Positions 34,888-43,378 of a stretch of DNA of 64,000 bases are shown in pieces. The stretch covers positions 62,001-126,000 of the forward strand of contig JAJXZL010000022.1 in assembly GCA_021780075.1 (NCBI GenBank). The letters run 5' to 3'. The notes below the pieces were generated by a model. It saw only the letters and a program-made list of their open reading frames with translations, was not told the DNA's origin and did no database searches. The DNA comes from Acidobacteriota bacterium (GTDB taxonomy: Bacteria > Acidobacteriota > Terriglobia > Terriglobales > Acidobacteriaceae). A program made the position numbers and the translations under genes. Within the stretch, counting starts at the first letter, position 1. Each line of letters opens with the position of its first letter.

Positions 34888-36570
34888 CTACCCACTCGCG
34901 GCGATCATCTGAGCGGCGTGCTGCAGGCTGGTGTCTGTGACCTTGGCGCCGCTCAACATGCGAGCGACCTCGTGAATCCGGGCACGGTCATCCAGCAGGC
35001 GAATCTGCGTTTTGGTGCGGCCGTGGTCCTCGCGTTTTTCCACCACCAGGTGTTGGCCGGCAAAGGCGGCGATCTGCGGCAGATGCGTGACGCACAAAAC
35101 CTGCTGGCCGCGGCTAAGGGACTTGAGCTTCTGCCCCACTGCCTCGGCGGCGCGCCCGCCAATGCCGATGTCAATCTCATCAAAAACAAGCGTGCGCGGT
35201 GTAGGCATATGTTTCCTTGTTTTGGAAGAGGCCTCTTCCACCGCGACCTTCAGGGCAAGCATCACGCGGCTCATTTCACCGCCTGAGGCAATCTCATGCA
35301 GCGGCTTGAGTGGCTCGCCAGCGTTGGTGGCGATGCGGCACTCGACCTGATCCCAGCCGTTCGCAGTCCACGCAGACTCATTCTCTGCGGCAGTCACGCC
35401 AACCTCGAAGCGAACCTTCATGGCGAGCGAATTGATCTGTGCTTCAGCCAGTTTGGCAAGCCTTGTTGCGGCAGCATTGCGTTCCGCGCTCATCGCACTC
35501 GCGGCAGCGCGGTAGGCCTTTGCGGCCTCTTCAAGAGCCTTGCGCAGCGTCTTGAGAATTTCGTCGCGGTCTTCCACTTCTGCGAGTTTGCGGGCCACGT
35601 CTTCGCCGAATGCAACGACTTCTGCGACCGTATGGCCGTACTTGCGCTTCAGGCGGTCGAGCAGTGCAAGGCGGTCCTCAATCTCAGCCAGGCGCTCCGG
35701 CGAGGCATTGATTCCCTCTGCGTAGTCGCGCAGCGTGGCGCTCACATCGCCGACAGTGGCGCGGGCTGAGGCAAGCTGCTGGGCGGCTTCGTGAAAGCGG
35801 CTGTCATAGCGCGCCAGCTCCTCTACGTGCCGCAGCGCGGCGCGAAGAGCACCCTCAGCAGAAGTTCCGCCTTCGTACAACTGCTCAAAGGCCCCCATGG
35901 CGGCGGCGTACAGCTTCTCTGCGTTGGCTAGAACGCGCTTCTCTGTTTCAAGGGCTTCGTCCTCGCCGGGCTCAAGGCGCGCTGCTTCGATCTCCTTCTG
36001 CTGGTAGCTCCACAAATCGACCATGCGCAGGCGGTCCTGCTCTCCCTGCAGCAGGTCGTTGAGTTTCGCGAGAGCCTCGCGCCAGCGCGCATGCGCCTCG
36101 GCAACGGCGTCCGTGGAGATGCTGCCAAAGCGGTCAAGGAGCATCCGCTGCTGGGCCTGGTCAAAGCTTGAGAGCGTCTCAGTCTGCGCATGAACCAATG
36201 CCAGTTCCGGCGCGAGCTGGCGCAGAACGGCAACCGTGGCGGGCTGATTGTTGACGAAGACGCGGCCCTTGCCGGTGGAGAGAATTTCGCGGCGAAGAAT
36301 CACGTCGTGGCCTTCGGCATCGATGCCGTTTTCCTCCAGAATCGCTTCAGCGCCCGCGGTGGACTCAAACACGCAGGCCACAACCGCTTTCTCCGCGCCG
36401 TGGCGCACCACATCGGCTGAGGCCTTGCCGCCCATCAAAAGCGCAAGCGCATCGACAAGGATTGACTTGCCCGCGCCGGTTTCACCCGTCAACAGATTGA
36501 GGCCAGGGCCGAAGACGGCGATGGCGTGATCAATAACGGCATAATTTTCAGCGCGCAGCTCGACGAGCAT
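34888..36570 (-). CDS. recN: DNA repair protein RecN
   Basis: SMC-like ATPase in recombinational repair of double-strand breaks. 560 residues. Walker A GETGAGKSILVDAL near residue 30; long coiled coil with a LEPGEDEALE-type middle; signature EIASGGEMSRVMLALKVA and Walker B TLVFDEIDIGIGGRAAEAVG near the C-terminus. Single gene, divergent from the Tol-Pal operon. No clear SOS box is seen upstream. Confidence 0.96.
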   Translation of the reverse strand: MLVELRAENYAVIDHAIAVFGPGLNLLTGETGAGKSILVDALALLMGGKASADVVRHGAEKAVVACVFESTAGAEAILEENGIDAEGHDVILRREILSTGKGRVFVNNQPATVAVLRQLAPELALVHAQTETLSSFDQAQQRMLLDRFGSISTDAVAEAHARWREALAKLNDLLQGEQDRLRMVDLWSYQQKEIEAARLEPGEDEALETEKRVLANAEKLYAAAMGAFEQLYEGGTSAEGALRAALRHVEELARYDSRFHEAAQQLASARATVGDVSATLRDYAEGINASPERLAEIEDRLALLDRLKRKYGHTVAEVVAFGEDVARKLAEVEDRDEILKTLRKALEEAAKAYRAAASAMSAERNAAATRLAKLAEAQINSLAMKVRFEVGVTAAENESAWTANGWDQVECRIATNAGEPLKPLHEIASGGEMSRVMLALKVAVEEASSKTRKHMPTPRTLVFDEIDIGIGGRAAEAVGQKLKSLSRGQQVLCVTHLPQIAAFAGQHLVVEKREDHGRTKTQIRLLDDRARIHEVARMLSGAKVTDTSLQHAAQMIAASG

Positions 36571-36791
36571 CCGTAAGTTCCATTTTTCCCGCCCGTATCT
36601 GGTTCATGTGCAACGGAAAATCGCAGCGGGAATCCGAGCGCAGCATAGCATGGCGGGCGGGGCTCGCGGCTTGGCAGGCGGGCTGGGAATCTGCACCGGG
36701 GACCATATCGATAACTTGGAGGGCCGTATCGCGTCTGATACCGTGAAGACTGAGGTGAATCCCGATTCTTACCGCTGCATTCGTCTTCTCT

Positions 36792-37562
36792 TTGCAGGCT
36801 GACAGTGGCGCCGCGCAAGCGAGTGCGTCGCTGATTCAGGGGCCCGGCGCGCTCATGGACATGATGAACAACATCGGTCCGATCGCGCTGTTTGTGCTCG
36901 CGCTGCTGCTGTTTGCCAGCCTCTACTCTTGGACCGTGATTCTGGGCAAGATCTCCACCTTCGGCAAGGCGACCAAAGAGAGCCGCAGCTTTATCCGCTC
37001 TTTTCGCAAGGCTAGCCGCTTGCAGGAGATTGCCGCCATCGCGGACAACCACAAGAACAGCCCGCTCGCGCAGGTCTTCATGGAAGTGTATGAGACCTAC
37101 AAGCGGCAGACGGGCGGTTCTGGGCCGCCGCGAAACCTGACTCCGCTCGAGCGCTCGGCGCAAACGGCGGCCAGCGAATCCATTACCAGCCTGGAGCGCC
37201 GCATGACGTGGCTGGCGACCATCGCGGCCACCAGTCCGTTCGTGGGACTTTTTGGCACGGTGATGGGCGTCGTGGATGCGTTCCATGGCCTGGGCACTGC
37301 GGGAGCAGCAACGCTGCGCGCGGTGGCGCCCGGAATCTCTGAGGCGCTCATCACCACGGCCGCTGGACTCTTCGTGGCAGTACCCGCCGTCGTGGCCTAC
37401 AACCAGTTCACGGCACGCATCCGGGTGTTTGCCTCGGCCACGGATGACTTCTGCCGCGAACTGCTCAATTCGCTTGAAGAAATTCCTGTGCGCGCGCCTG
37501 TGCCGCCGCGCGGCTCCGCACAGGATCCGCAGGGTGAGGTTGAACGTGGCCTTTACAAATAA
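36792..37562 (+). CDS. tolQ: TolQ/ExbB-type proton channel subunit
   Basis: 256 residues with three membrane segments (IALFVLALLLFASLYSWTVIL; TWLATIAATSPFVGLFGTVMGV; ITTAAGLFVAVPAVVAYN). Forms with TolR a proton-driven motor that powers outer-membrane constriction. TTG 36792 has no ribosome site. The same frame is open further left, reading ILTAAFVFSLQADSG, and GAGGTGA lies upstream of an ATT at 36765; so a rare ATT start, or ATG 36855, cannot be excluded. First gene of tolQ-R-A-B-pal-ybgF. Confidence 0.93.
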   Translation: MQADSGAAQASASLIQGPGALMDMMNNIGPIALFVLALLLFASLYSWTVILGKISTFGKATKESRSFIRSFRKASRLQEIAAIADNHKNSPLAQVFMEVYETYKRQTGGSGPPRNLTPLERSAQTAASESITSLERRMTWLATIAATSPFVGLFGTVMGVVDAFHGLGTAGAATLRAVAPGISEALITTAAGLFVAVPAVVAYNQFTARIRVFASATDDFCRELLNSLEEIPVRAPVPPRGSAQDPQGEVERGLYK

Positions 37563-37983
37563 CAGCGGCCAAACCCGCAGTTCGTTGGCGGAAATCAACA
37601 TTACGCCGCTGGTGGACGTAGTGCTGGTCCTGCTCGTCATCTTCATGATTACCGCGCCGGTGCTGCAATCGGGCATTGAAGTCAACGTGCCCAAGACGCG
37701 CACGGTAAAGGAAATCACCGAGCAGCGGCAGGTGTTGACCATAGACCGCGACCAGCAGGTATTTCTGGGCGATAAGCCTGTGAATATTCACGATCTGGCC
37801 GAGGCGCTGCATCAGCCCGGCGCCGACCCATCAAAGCAGGTCATCTATCTGCGCGCCGATGAGCGGGTACCATTTGGAGCCTTCGCCAGTGTCATGGACG
37901 CGGTGAAGCAGGCTGGAATCACCAACATTTCCATCGTCACCCAGCCGCTGGACACCAAGGGTCGGGCGTCGCGTGGCAACTAG
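37546..37983 (+). CDS. tolR: TolR/ExbD-type biopolymer transport protein
   Basis: 145 residues. One N-terminal membrane helix with the proton-site Asp in NITPLVDVVLVLLVIFMI, then a periplasmic domain (VLTIDRDQQVFLGDKPV; VIYLRADERVPFGAFASVMDAVKQAG). GTG 37546 is chosen since AGGGTGAGG lies six bases upstream and it overlaps the end of tolQ; upstream GTG 37534 is in the ribosome site. Confidence 0.93.
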   Translation: MAFTNNSGQTRSSLAEINITPLVDVVLVLLVIFMITAPVLQSGIEVNVPKTRTVKEITEQRQVLTIDRDQQVFLGDKPVNIHDLAEALHQPGADPSKQVIYLRADERVPFGAFASVMDAVKQAGITNISIVTQPLDTKGRASRGN

Positions 37984-38019
37984 GGTCCAGCACTTGAACA
38001 GAAAGCCGCAGGCAAAGCA

Positions 38020-38811
38020 ATGAGTGGTGTGCTGGAAGGCAGCGAGCGACTGGAAGGCGAACTGACGCCGGAGCCGTGGAAGGCGCCTGCGGCAGGGGCA
38101 GTTGCGCTCCATATCGCTTTGGCCAGCGGCGTTGTGCTCTACGGCATCCTTGGCGGCTTCTTTCATCACAATTTCTGGGGAGGCGCAGGAGCCAGCGGGG
38201 CTATTCAGGTGAACCTGGTGAGCAGCGCCATTCCCTTGCCCTCTGACCAGCCGCCCAACCAGAACGTGCTGGCCACGGAGACGCCCAGCCAGGCTCCTGC
38301 CCCGCCCGAGCCCAAGGCAAAGCAGGCCGTGGACGAGACGGCAATTCCGATTCTCGGCAAGCAGAAGAAGCCGCAGCAGAAGACGATTCCCAGAACGCCT
38401 CCGCGCCAGCAGCAGCCCGTACAGACCAATCGCGCCGCCTATGGCGAGCAGGCTGGGTCATCCATGCCGCACGTCACGCAACAGGGCTATTCCAGCGGCC
38501 CCACGACCGTGAGCGACAGCAATTTTGGCAACCTGTTCGCGTATTACGTGGAAGGCATCAATCGCAAGATGAGCCAGAACTGGTACAAGCCCGAAGTTGA
38601 CCCCCATACGCCGCGCGGGGCAAAGGCCTACATCTTCTTCAAGATCTACCGTGACGGTTCTGTGGGCGATGCTAGACTTGACCGCTCCAGCGGCAGCCCT
38701 ACACTGGACAGCTCCTGTGTGCGCGCTGCGCAGCGCGTGGATACGTTTGGGAATCTGCCGTCGGGTTATCGCGGAAGCTACCTCCAGATTTCCTTCTACT
38801 GCGAGTACTAG
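38020..38811 (+). CDS. TolA/TonB-like energy-transducing protein
   Basis: 263 residues. One membrane helix (VALHIALASGVVLYGILGGFF) anchors the protein; a Pro/Lys/Gln-rich periplasmic stretch (about 70-150) follows; the C-terminal 85 residues (YYVEGINRKMSQNWYKPE, AYIFFKIYRDGSVGDARL, SCVRAAQRVDTFGNLP) are a TonB/TolA C-terminal domain. Position between tolR and tolB identifies it as the TolA counterpart. Typical long TolA coiled coil is absent, as often outside Proteobacteria. Confidence 0.88.
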   Translation: MSGVLEGSERLEGELTPEPWKAPAAGAVALHIALASGVVLYGILGGFFHHNFWGGAGASGAIQVNLVSSAIPLPSDQPPNQNVLATETPSQAPAPPEPKAKQAVDETAIPILGKQKKPQQKTIPRTPPRQQQPVQTNRAAYGEQAGSSMPHVTQQGYSSGPTTVSDSNFGNLFAYYVEGINRKMSQNWYKPEVDPHTPRGAKAYIFFKIYRDGSVGDARLDRSSGSPTLDSSCVRAAQRVDTFGNLPSGYRGSYLQISFYCEY

Positions 38812-38958
38812 ATGGTGTTCATACCGTCACAGTAAGATGGGTGTTGAGATTCACTTTGCGCCATGCAGGCCTTACGGCACATGCATGGCGATGAGCCATG
38901 TTATCCGCGGAACGCTCCACTGTCCGCAAGACACCATCGAGGAAGGATCGCGCACCGC

Positions 38959-40305
38959 ATGAAGTTTCACTCCCGGCTTCTCGCTCCCGCGCTTTTTACT
39001 TTTGCAAGCCTGCTGTCCGTTCCATTGATGGCGCAGGACTGGGTCCGCACGGGCTCAAACCTCGGCAACGAGCGCATTCGCCTTGCGGCGGCGGACTTCA
39101 AGCCCACCAGCGCCGACCCGCAAACCCCGGCGCTGAAGGCAGTGTTTGACGCCACGCTTTACAGCGACCTGGGCAATGCCGGCATCTTCGACCTCGTTTC
39201 AAAGAGCTTTGCGCCGCAGGCCATGCCCGGCTCGCCGCAGGAAATCAACCTTGCGCAATGGTCCGCCGACCCGGTCAACGCAGCGATGGTGGCGTTTGGC
39301 TCGCTCTCCACAGCCAACGGGCGGCTGTTGGTGTACGGCTGGCTCTTTGACACGCGCAACACCGCCAATCCGCAGGTGCTCGGCAAGCAGTACAACGAGG
39401 CCGCCACCCAGGACATGGCCCGCACCGTGGCCCATCGTTTTGCCGATGAAATCATCTATCGTCTGGGCGGCGGCATCAACGGCATTGCCGAAACAAAGAT
39501 TTACTTCATCAGTTCGCGCACCGGCTCGAAGGAAATCTGGGCCATGGACTACGACGGCGAGAACCAGCATCCCGTCACGCACCTGGGCAGCATTTCCATT
39601 TCCCCGCGCGTCTCGCCGGACAATTCGCGGATTGCGTTCGCATCGCTGGGCCGCGAAGGCTGGGCCATCCGCATGTATTCCCTGGAACTCGGCCGCATGG
39701 TGAGCTTTCCGGGAGGCTCCACGGGCGGCGCCAACCAGTCGCCGGCGTGGACCGCCGACGGAAACAGAATCGCGTTTTCCTCCTCGCGATCAGGCGATCC
39801 TGAGATTTGGATTGTCGATGCCAATGGCTCGAATCCGCACAGGATTACGTACTTCAAAGGTCCCGACGTCTCGCCCACTTGGAATCCCAAGACAAACGCG
39901 CAACTGGCCTGGGTAAGCGGGCGCACAGGGCTGCCACAGATCTACATCATGGATCAGGACGGCTCCAATGTACACCGCATGACGGACGGCGGTTACGCAG
40001 TCTCGCCATCATGGTCGCCGAACGGACAATTTCTTACCTTCAGTTGGAATCGCAAGTATGGTCCCGGTGCGCCCGGTGGGCAGGACATTTACGTGATGGA
40101 CATTGCCAGCATGCGCTGGCTGCAACTGACCCACGACGCAGGCAGCAACGACTTTCCCTCCTGGGCTCCTGATGGGCGCCACATCGTGTTCCAGCGACAG
40201 CTCGGCAGCCAAACGGATATATGGTCGATGCTTGCCGACGGCACGGAGCAACATCAGCTGACCCGCTCGGGAAACAACTCCATGCCGAACTGGAGCTGGA
40301 AGTGA
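38959..40305 (+). CDS. tolB: Tol-Pal system protein TolB
   Basis: 448 residues. Signal peptide LLAPALFTFASLLSVPLMAQ, an N-terminal D1 domain (IRLAAADFKPTSADPQTPALKAVFDATLYSDL), and a C-terminal six-bladed beta-propeller with repeated WD40-like phrases such as GGANQSPAWTADGNRIAFSSSRSG and HRMTDGGYAVSPSWSPNGQFL. Periplasmic; contacts Pal and TolA. ATG 38959 has GAGGAAGGA 13 bases upstream; a frame opening at 38863 would spoil the signal peptide. The 147-bp gap before it holds nothing recognisable. Confidence 0.95.
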   Translation: MKFHSRLLAPALFTFASLLSVPLMAQDWVRTGSNLGNERIRLAAADFKPTSADPQTPALKAVFDATLYSDLGNAGIFDLVSKSFAPQAMPGSPQEINLAQWSADPVNAAMVAFGSLSTANGRLLVYGWLFDTRNTANPQVLGKQYNEAATQDMARTVAHRFADEIIYRLGGGINGIAETKIYFISSRTGSKEIWAMDYDGENQHPVTHLGSISISPRVSPDNSRIAFASLGREGWAIRMYSLELGRMVSFPGGSTGGANQSPAWTADGNRIAFSSSRSGDPEIWIVDANGSNPHRITYFKGPDVSPTWNPKTNAQLAWVSGRTGLPQIYIMDQDGSNVHRMTDGGYAVSPSWSPNGQFLTFSWNRKYGPGAPGGQDIYVMDIASMRWLQLTHDAGSNDFPSWAPDGRHIVFQRQLGSQTDIWSMLADGTEQHQLTRSGNNSMPNWSWK

Positions 40306-40485
40306 ACTCCAGAAGTAAACAGGAAGCAACCGTACGGCCCACGCTGAGCACCTGAACAGGCGGTGCCGCAGCCAACGCGAACTGAACGGCGCAAACCTGG
40401 AAATGAAGCGCGCTGTGCTTGATCCGCGATAAAATGGTTACGTTACCCGGAAACTGCTCTTTCAGTCCTCTCAAGGAGTCACGCA

Positions 40486-41223
40486 TTGAATCGACGCACT
40501 CGAATCCTCGTCCCTGCTCTAGTTTTGGTGGCGCTGGTCGCCGTTGCCGGCTGCAAAAAGAAGCAGCCCCCGGCGCCCCCGCCTGCCGCAACCGCCCCCG
40601 CGGCAACCGCACCCACAGCTCAAATCACAGCTACGCCGTCCTCGATTTCGGCCGGAGACCAGGTTGAGTTGAGCTGGAAGACGACGGATGCCTCCGATAT
40701 TTCCATTGAGGGCCTTGGCACAGTGCCTTCGACAGGCGTTAAGACCGTTACACCCACCGTATCGACCACCTACCACCTGATCGCGCGCGGTGAGGGTGGC
40801 ACGGCGGATGCCACGGCACGCGTGGTGGTAAGCGCGCCTCCCGCCGTCGCAGTGCCGACCAACACCATGTCAGCAGAGGAAGAGTTCAAGGCCAATGTGC
40901 AGGACATCTTCTTCGACTACGACGCCTACGACATTCGCAGCGATGCGGAGGGCACGCTTTCGCATGACGCCTCCTATCTTGCAAGCCATCCCAACATCAA
41001 AATCGTGATTGGCGGCTACTGCGACGAACGTGGATCAAGCGAATACAACCTGGCGCTGGGCCAGAACCGTGCCGACGCCGCAAAGAATGCCCTGGTCAGC
41101 GCAGGCGTTGCTGCCAGTCGCATTCGCGTAATCAGCTACGGCAAAGAAAAGCCGTTCTGTACGGAGTCGACCGAGTCGTGCTGGCAGCAAAACCGCCGCG
41201 CGGGCTTCTCCATGGATCAGTAG
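40486..41223 (+). CDS. pal: Peptidoglycan-associated lipoprotein Pal
   Basis: 245 residues. Lipoprotein signal with lipobox VAGC at 21-24, followed by a Pro/Ala linker. Residues 45-115 form an extra Ig-like domain (ITATPSSISAGDQVELSWKTTDA; TTYHLIARGEGGTADATARVVV) not found in classical Pal. The OmpA-like domain at 125-245 has VQDIFFDYDAYDIR, GYCDERGSSEYNLALGQNRA. TTG 40486 is set by AAGGAG eight bases upstream. Confidence 0.93.
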   Translation: MNRRTRILVPALVLVALVAVAGCKKKQPPAPPPAATAPAATAPTAQITATPSSISAGDQVELSWKTTDASDISIEGLGTVPSTGVKTVTPTVSTTYHLIARGEGGTADATARVVVSAPPAVAVPTNTMSAEEEFKANVQDIFFDYDAYDIRSDAEGTLSHDASYLASHPNIKIVIGGYCDERGSSEYNLALGQNRADAAKNALVSAGVAASRIRVISYGKEKPFCTESTESCWQQNRRAGFSMDQ

Positions 41224-41339
41224 CATGAAGCCGGGCGGCATGACTTGCGGGGAATGCCGTCCCGGCGCAACCAAAATCCACCCATCGCTGCAGCCTCCCC
41301 TGATAAATCGGCTTCAGCGCATTATTTTTCTACAGGTGA

Positions 41340-42263
41340 ATGATGCATACAGCTCGCACACTTCGCAATCGTCTCTTCGCGGCGGCAGCGCTGGCCGCGC
41401 TTCTCGGCGTCATGCCGGTTCGTGCGCACGCAGCGTCCAAGGAGATCATCCAGCTGCAAACGCAGGTGCAGCAACTTCTGGACATGGTGCAACGCCTTCA
41501 ATCCACCCTGGACACGCGCTTCGCGGTGCTGCAGAATCTTGCCCAGCAGACATCCGACCAAGCCGTGCAGATGGGCGCCACCGTGAACGCCCTCCAGCAG
41601 AAGATGAATGTTGAGAATGAAGCGATCAGCGGAAAGCTCGACACGGGTTCCGGTCAGGTGCAGTCGCTCAATGACTCGGTGGACGAGCTGAAAACGCGCA
41701 TCGCCAAGCTGGAGAAGTCCATCCAGGACATGCAGAACCAGTTACAGAACATCCAGACTCCGCCGCCGGGCACTACAGCCGCGCCCGCAGGCGCAGCGCA
41801 GTCTCCGGATACCGGTGCCGCAGGGTCCGCGGGAATGCAGGCGCCCGCTGCACCGGCTATGAGCCAGGCGCCTCCGCTGGAGCAGACCTTCCAGTCCGCA
41901 ATGCGCGACTACAATGCAGCGAAGTACAAGCTGGCAGCCAGCGAGTTTCAGGACGTGATTCACTACTATCCGCTGGACAATATGGCAGGCACGGCGCAGT
42001 ACTACTTGGGAGAAATTGCATATCGGCAAAAGAACTACGATGACGCCGTGAAGGCGTACAACGCGGTGTTGGAAGGCTTCAGTGGTAATTCGAAGGCGCC
42101 CGCCGCGCAGTTGCACAAGGGATTTTCACTGATTGAGATGAACCGACGTGAAGCCGGCATTCAGGAGTTGCGCTCCCTGATCCGGCGCTATCCGCAGACT
42201 CCAGAGGCAGCGCACGCAAGAACCAAGCTGAACGGAATGGGCGTACGAATCAGCCCGCGCTGA
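41340..42263 (+). CDS. ybgF: Tol-Pal cell-division coordinator YbgF/CpoB
   Basis: 307 residues. Signal peptide to about 32 (VMPVRAHAA), a coiled coil at about 35-135 (IQLQTQVQQLLDMVQRLQSTL; KLEKSIQDMQNQLQNIQ), a Pro/Ala-rich linker, and C-terminal TPRs (FQSAMRDYNAAKYKLAASEFQD; AQYYLGEIAYRQKNYDDAVKAYN). Periplasmic; links Tol-Pal to peptidoglycan synthesis. Last gene of the tol operon; a terminator follows. Confidence 0.93.
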   Translation: MMHTARTLRNRLFAAAALAALLGVMPVRAHAASKEIIQLQTQVQQLLDMVQRLQSTLDTRFAVLQNLAQQTSDQAVQMGATVNALQQKMNVENEAISGKLDTGSGQVQSLNDSVDELKTRIAKLEKSIQDMQNQLQNIQTPPPGTTAAPAGAAQSPDTGAAGSAGMQAPAAPAMSQAPPLEQTFQSAMRDYNAAKYKLAASEFQDVIHYYPLDNMAGTAQYYLGEIAYRQKNYDDAVKAYNAVLEGFSGNSKAPAAQLHKGFSLIEMNRREAGIQELRSLIRRYPQTPEAAHARTKLNGMGVRISPR

Positions 42264-42286
42264 AACGCATCCTCAAAGGCCACAAG

Positions 42287-42313
42287 AAAAGCCCCGGGCT
42301 CACCGGGGCTTTT
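42287..42313. terminator. Bidirectional terminator between ybgF and korB
   Basis: An 11-bp perfect stem AAAAGCCCCGG / CCGGGGCTTTT with a 5-nt loop, flanked by A-rich and T-rich ends so that it can serve both convergent operons. Confidence 0.92.
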
Positions 42314-42340
42314 CTTTGCGTTTGCTTCTTGACCACGCGC

Positions 42341-43378
42341 TTACTGCAGGTTGTGCATCAGCGCGTCCAGAGCCGACTTAGGAGGCCGCGTCACCGACTC
42401 GGGCTGGGTGCCCAGCGGTTCGTCCACCACATTCAGCAGATCCACGAACGTAGGCTGCTTGGTGTCGATGTAGAAAACGCCGGTGAGAACCTCGTGGTCA
42501 TGATGCGCCTGCATAAGAGTGCGCACCGCGTTGGCCTTGTCCGTGGGATCGTAGTCGTCATGCAGCTTGCGCAGCCTCAGGCTTGATCCATCGTGCATCT
42601 GCACATCGTAGACCTGGCCGGAGTCGTAATCGACGGCGATGTCCTCAAAGCTGGCCACAAAGCCAACCTCGTTGATGGGCTCGTCATTCTCTTGCATGAA
42701 CTTGTAGCTCTTCGTTGACCCTTCGTGATCGTTGAAGGTCACGCAGGGGCTAATCACGTCGAGCATCACCGTGCCCTTGTGGGCGATGGCCGCCTTGAGC
42801 ATCGAGAGCAACTGCTTCTTGTCTCCAGAGAACGAGCGGCCCACAAACGTGGCGCCCAACTGGATAGCAAGCGCGCAGGTATCAATGGCGGGCAGATCGT
42901 TGATGACGCCCGTCTTGAGCTTGGAGCCGATGTCGGCCGTGGCCGAGAACTGCCCCTTCGTCAGCCCGTACACACCGTTGTCTTCAATGATGTAAATCAT
43001 CGGAAGATTGCGGCGCATGAGGTGAACAAACTGGCCCACGCCGATGGAAGCCGTGTCCCCGTCTCCAGAGACGCCCAGCAGCATCATTTGGTGATTGGCC
43101 AGCAGCGCTCCAGTTGAGACCGATGGCATGCGCCCGTGCACGCTGTTGAAGCTGTGGGCACGGTTCATGAAGTAAGCAGGGCTCTTGGATGAGCAGCCAA
43201 TACCGCTCATCTTCATGACGCGCTCGGGCTCGACGCCCATTTCATACATCGCGTCAATGATGCGTTCGGAGATGGCGTTGTGGCCGCAGCCGGCGCAGAG
43301 TGTCGACTTGCCTCCGCGGTATTCCAGAATAGGAAGGCCGATGCGATTAACTTTGGGTGTAGGTGTTGCGGTTGCCAT
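42341..43378 (-). CDS. korB: 2-Oxoacid:ferredoxin oxidoreductase, beta subunit
   Basis: 345 residues, ThDP-binding subunit (CoA-dependent oxidation of 2-oxoglutarate or a related 2-oxoacid with ferredoxin). STLCAGCGHNAISERI near residue 22 and GIGCSSKSPAYFMN carry cluster cysteines; GDGDTASIGVGQFVHLMRRNLPM and NGVYGLTKGQFSATA are the ThDP/Mg region. Starts inside the korA stop (ATG/TAA junction at 43378). Whether 2-oxoglutarate or pyruvate is used cannot be told. Confidence 0.94.
   Translation of the reverse strand: MATATPTPKVNRIGLPILEYRGGKSTLCAGCGHNAISERIIDAMYEMGVEPERVMKMSGIGCSSKSPAYFMNRAHSFNSVHGRMPSVSTGALLANHQMMLLGVSGDGDTASIGVGQFVHLMRRNLPMIYIIEDNGVYGLTKGQFSATADIGSKLKTGVINDLPAIDTCALAIQLGATFVGRSFSGDKKQLLSMLKAAIAHKGTVMLDVISPCVTFNDHEGSTKSYKFMQENDEPINEVGFVASFEDIAVDYDSGQVYDVQMHDGSSLRLRKLHDDYDPTDKANAVRTLMQAHHDHEVLTGVFYIDTKQPTFVDLLNVVDEPLGTQPESVTRPPKSALDALMHNLQ

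Noticed and set aside
36489-37742. 417-codon minus-strand frame across recN start, tolQ and tolR
   Set aside because: Would cover three genes on the other strand; composition typical of antisense frames.
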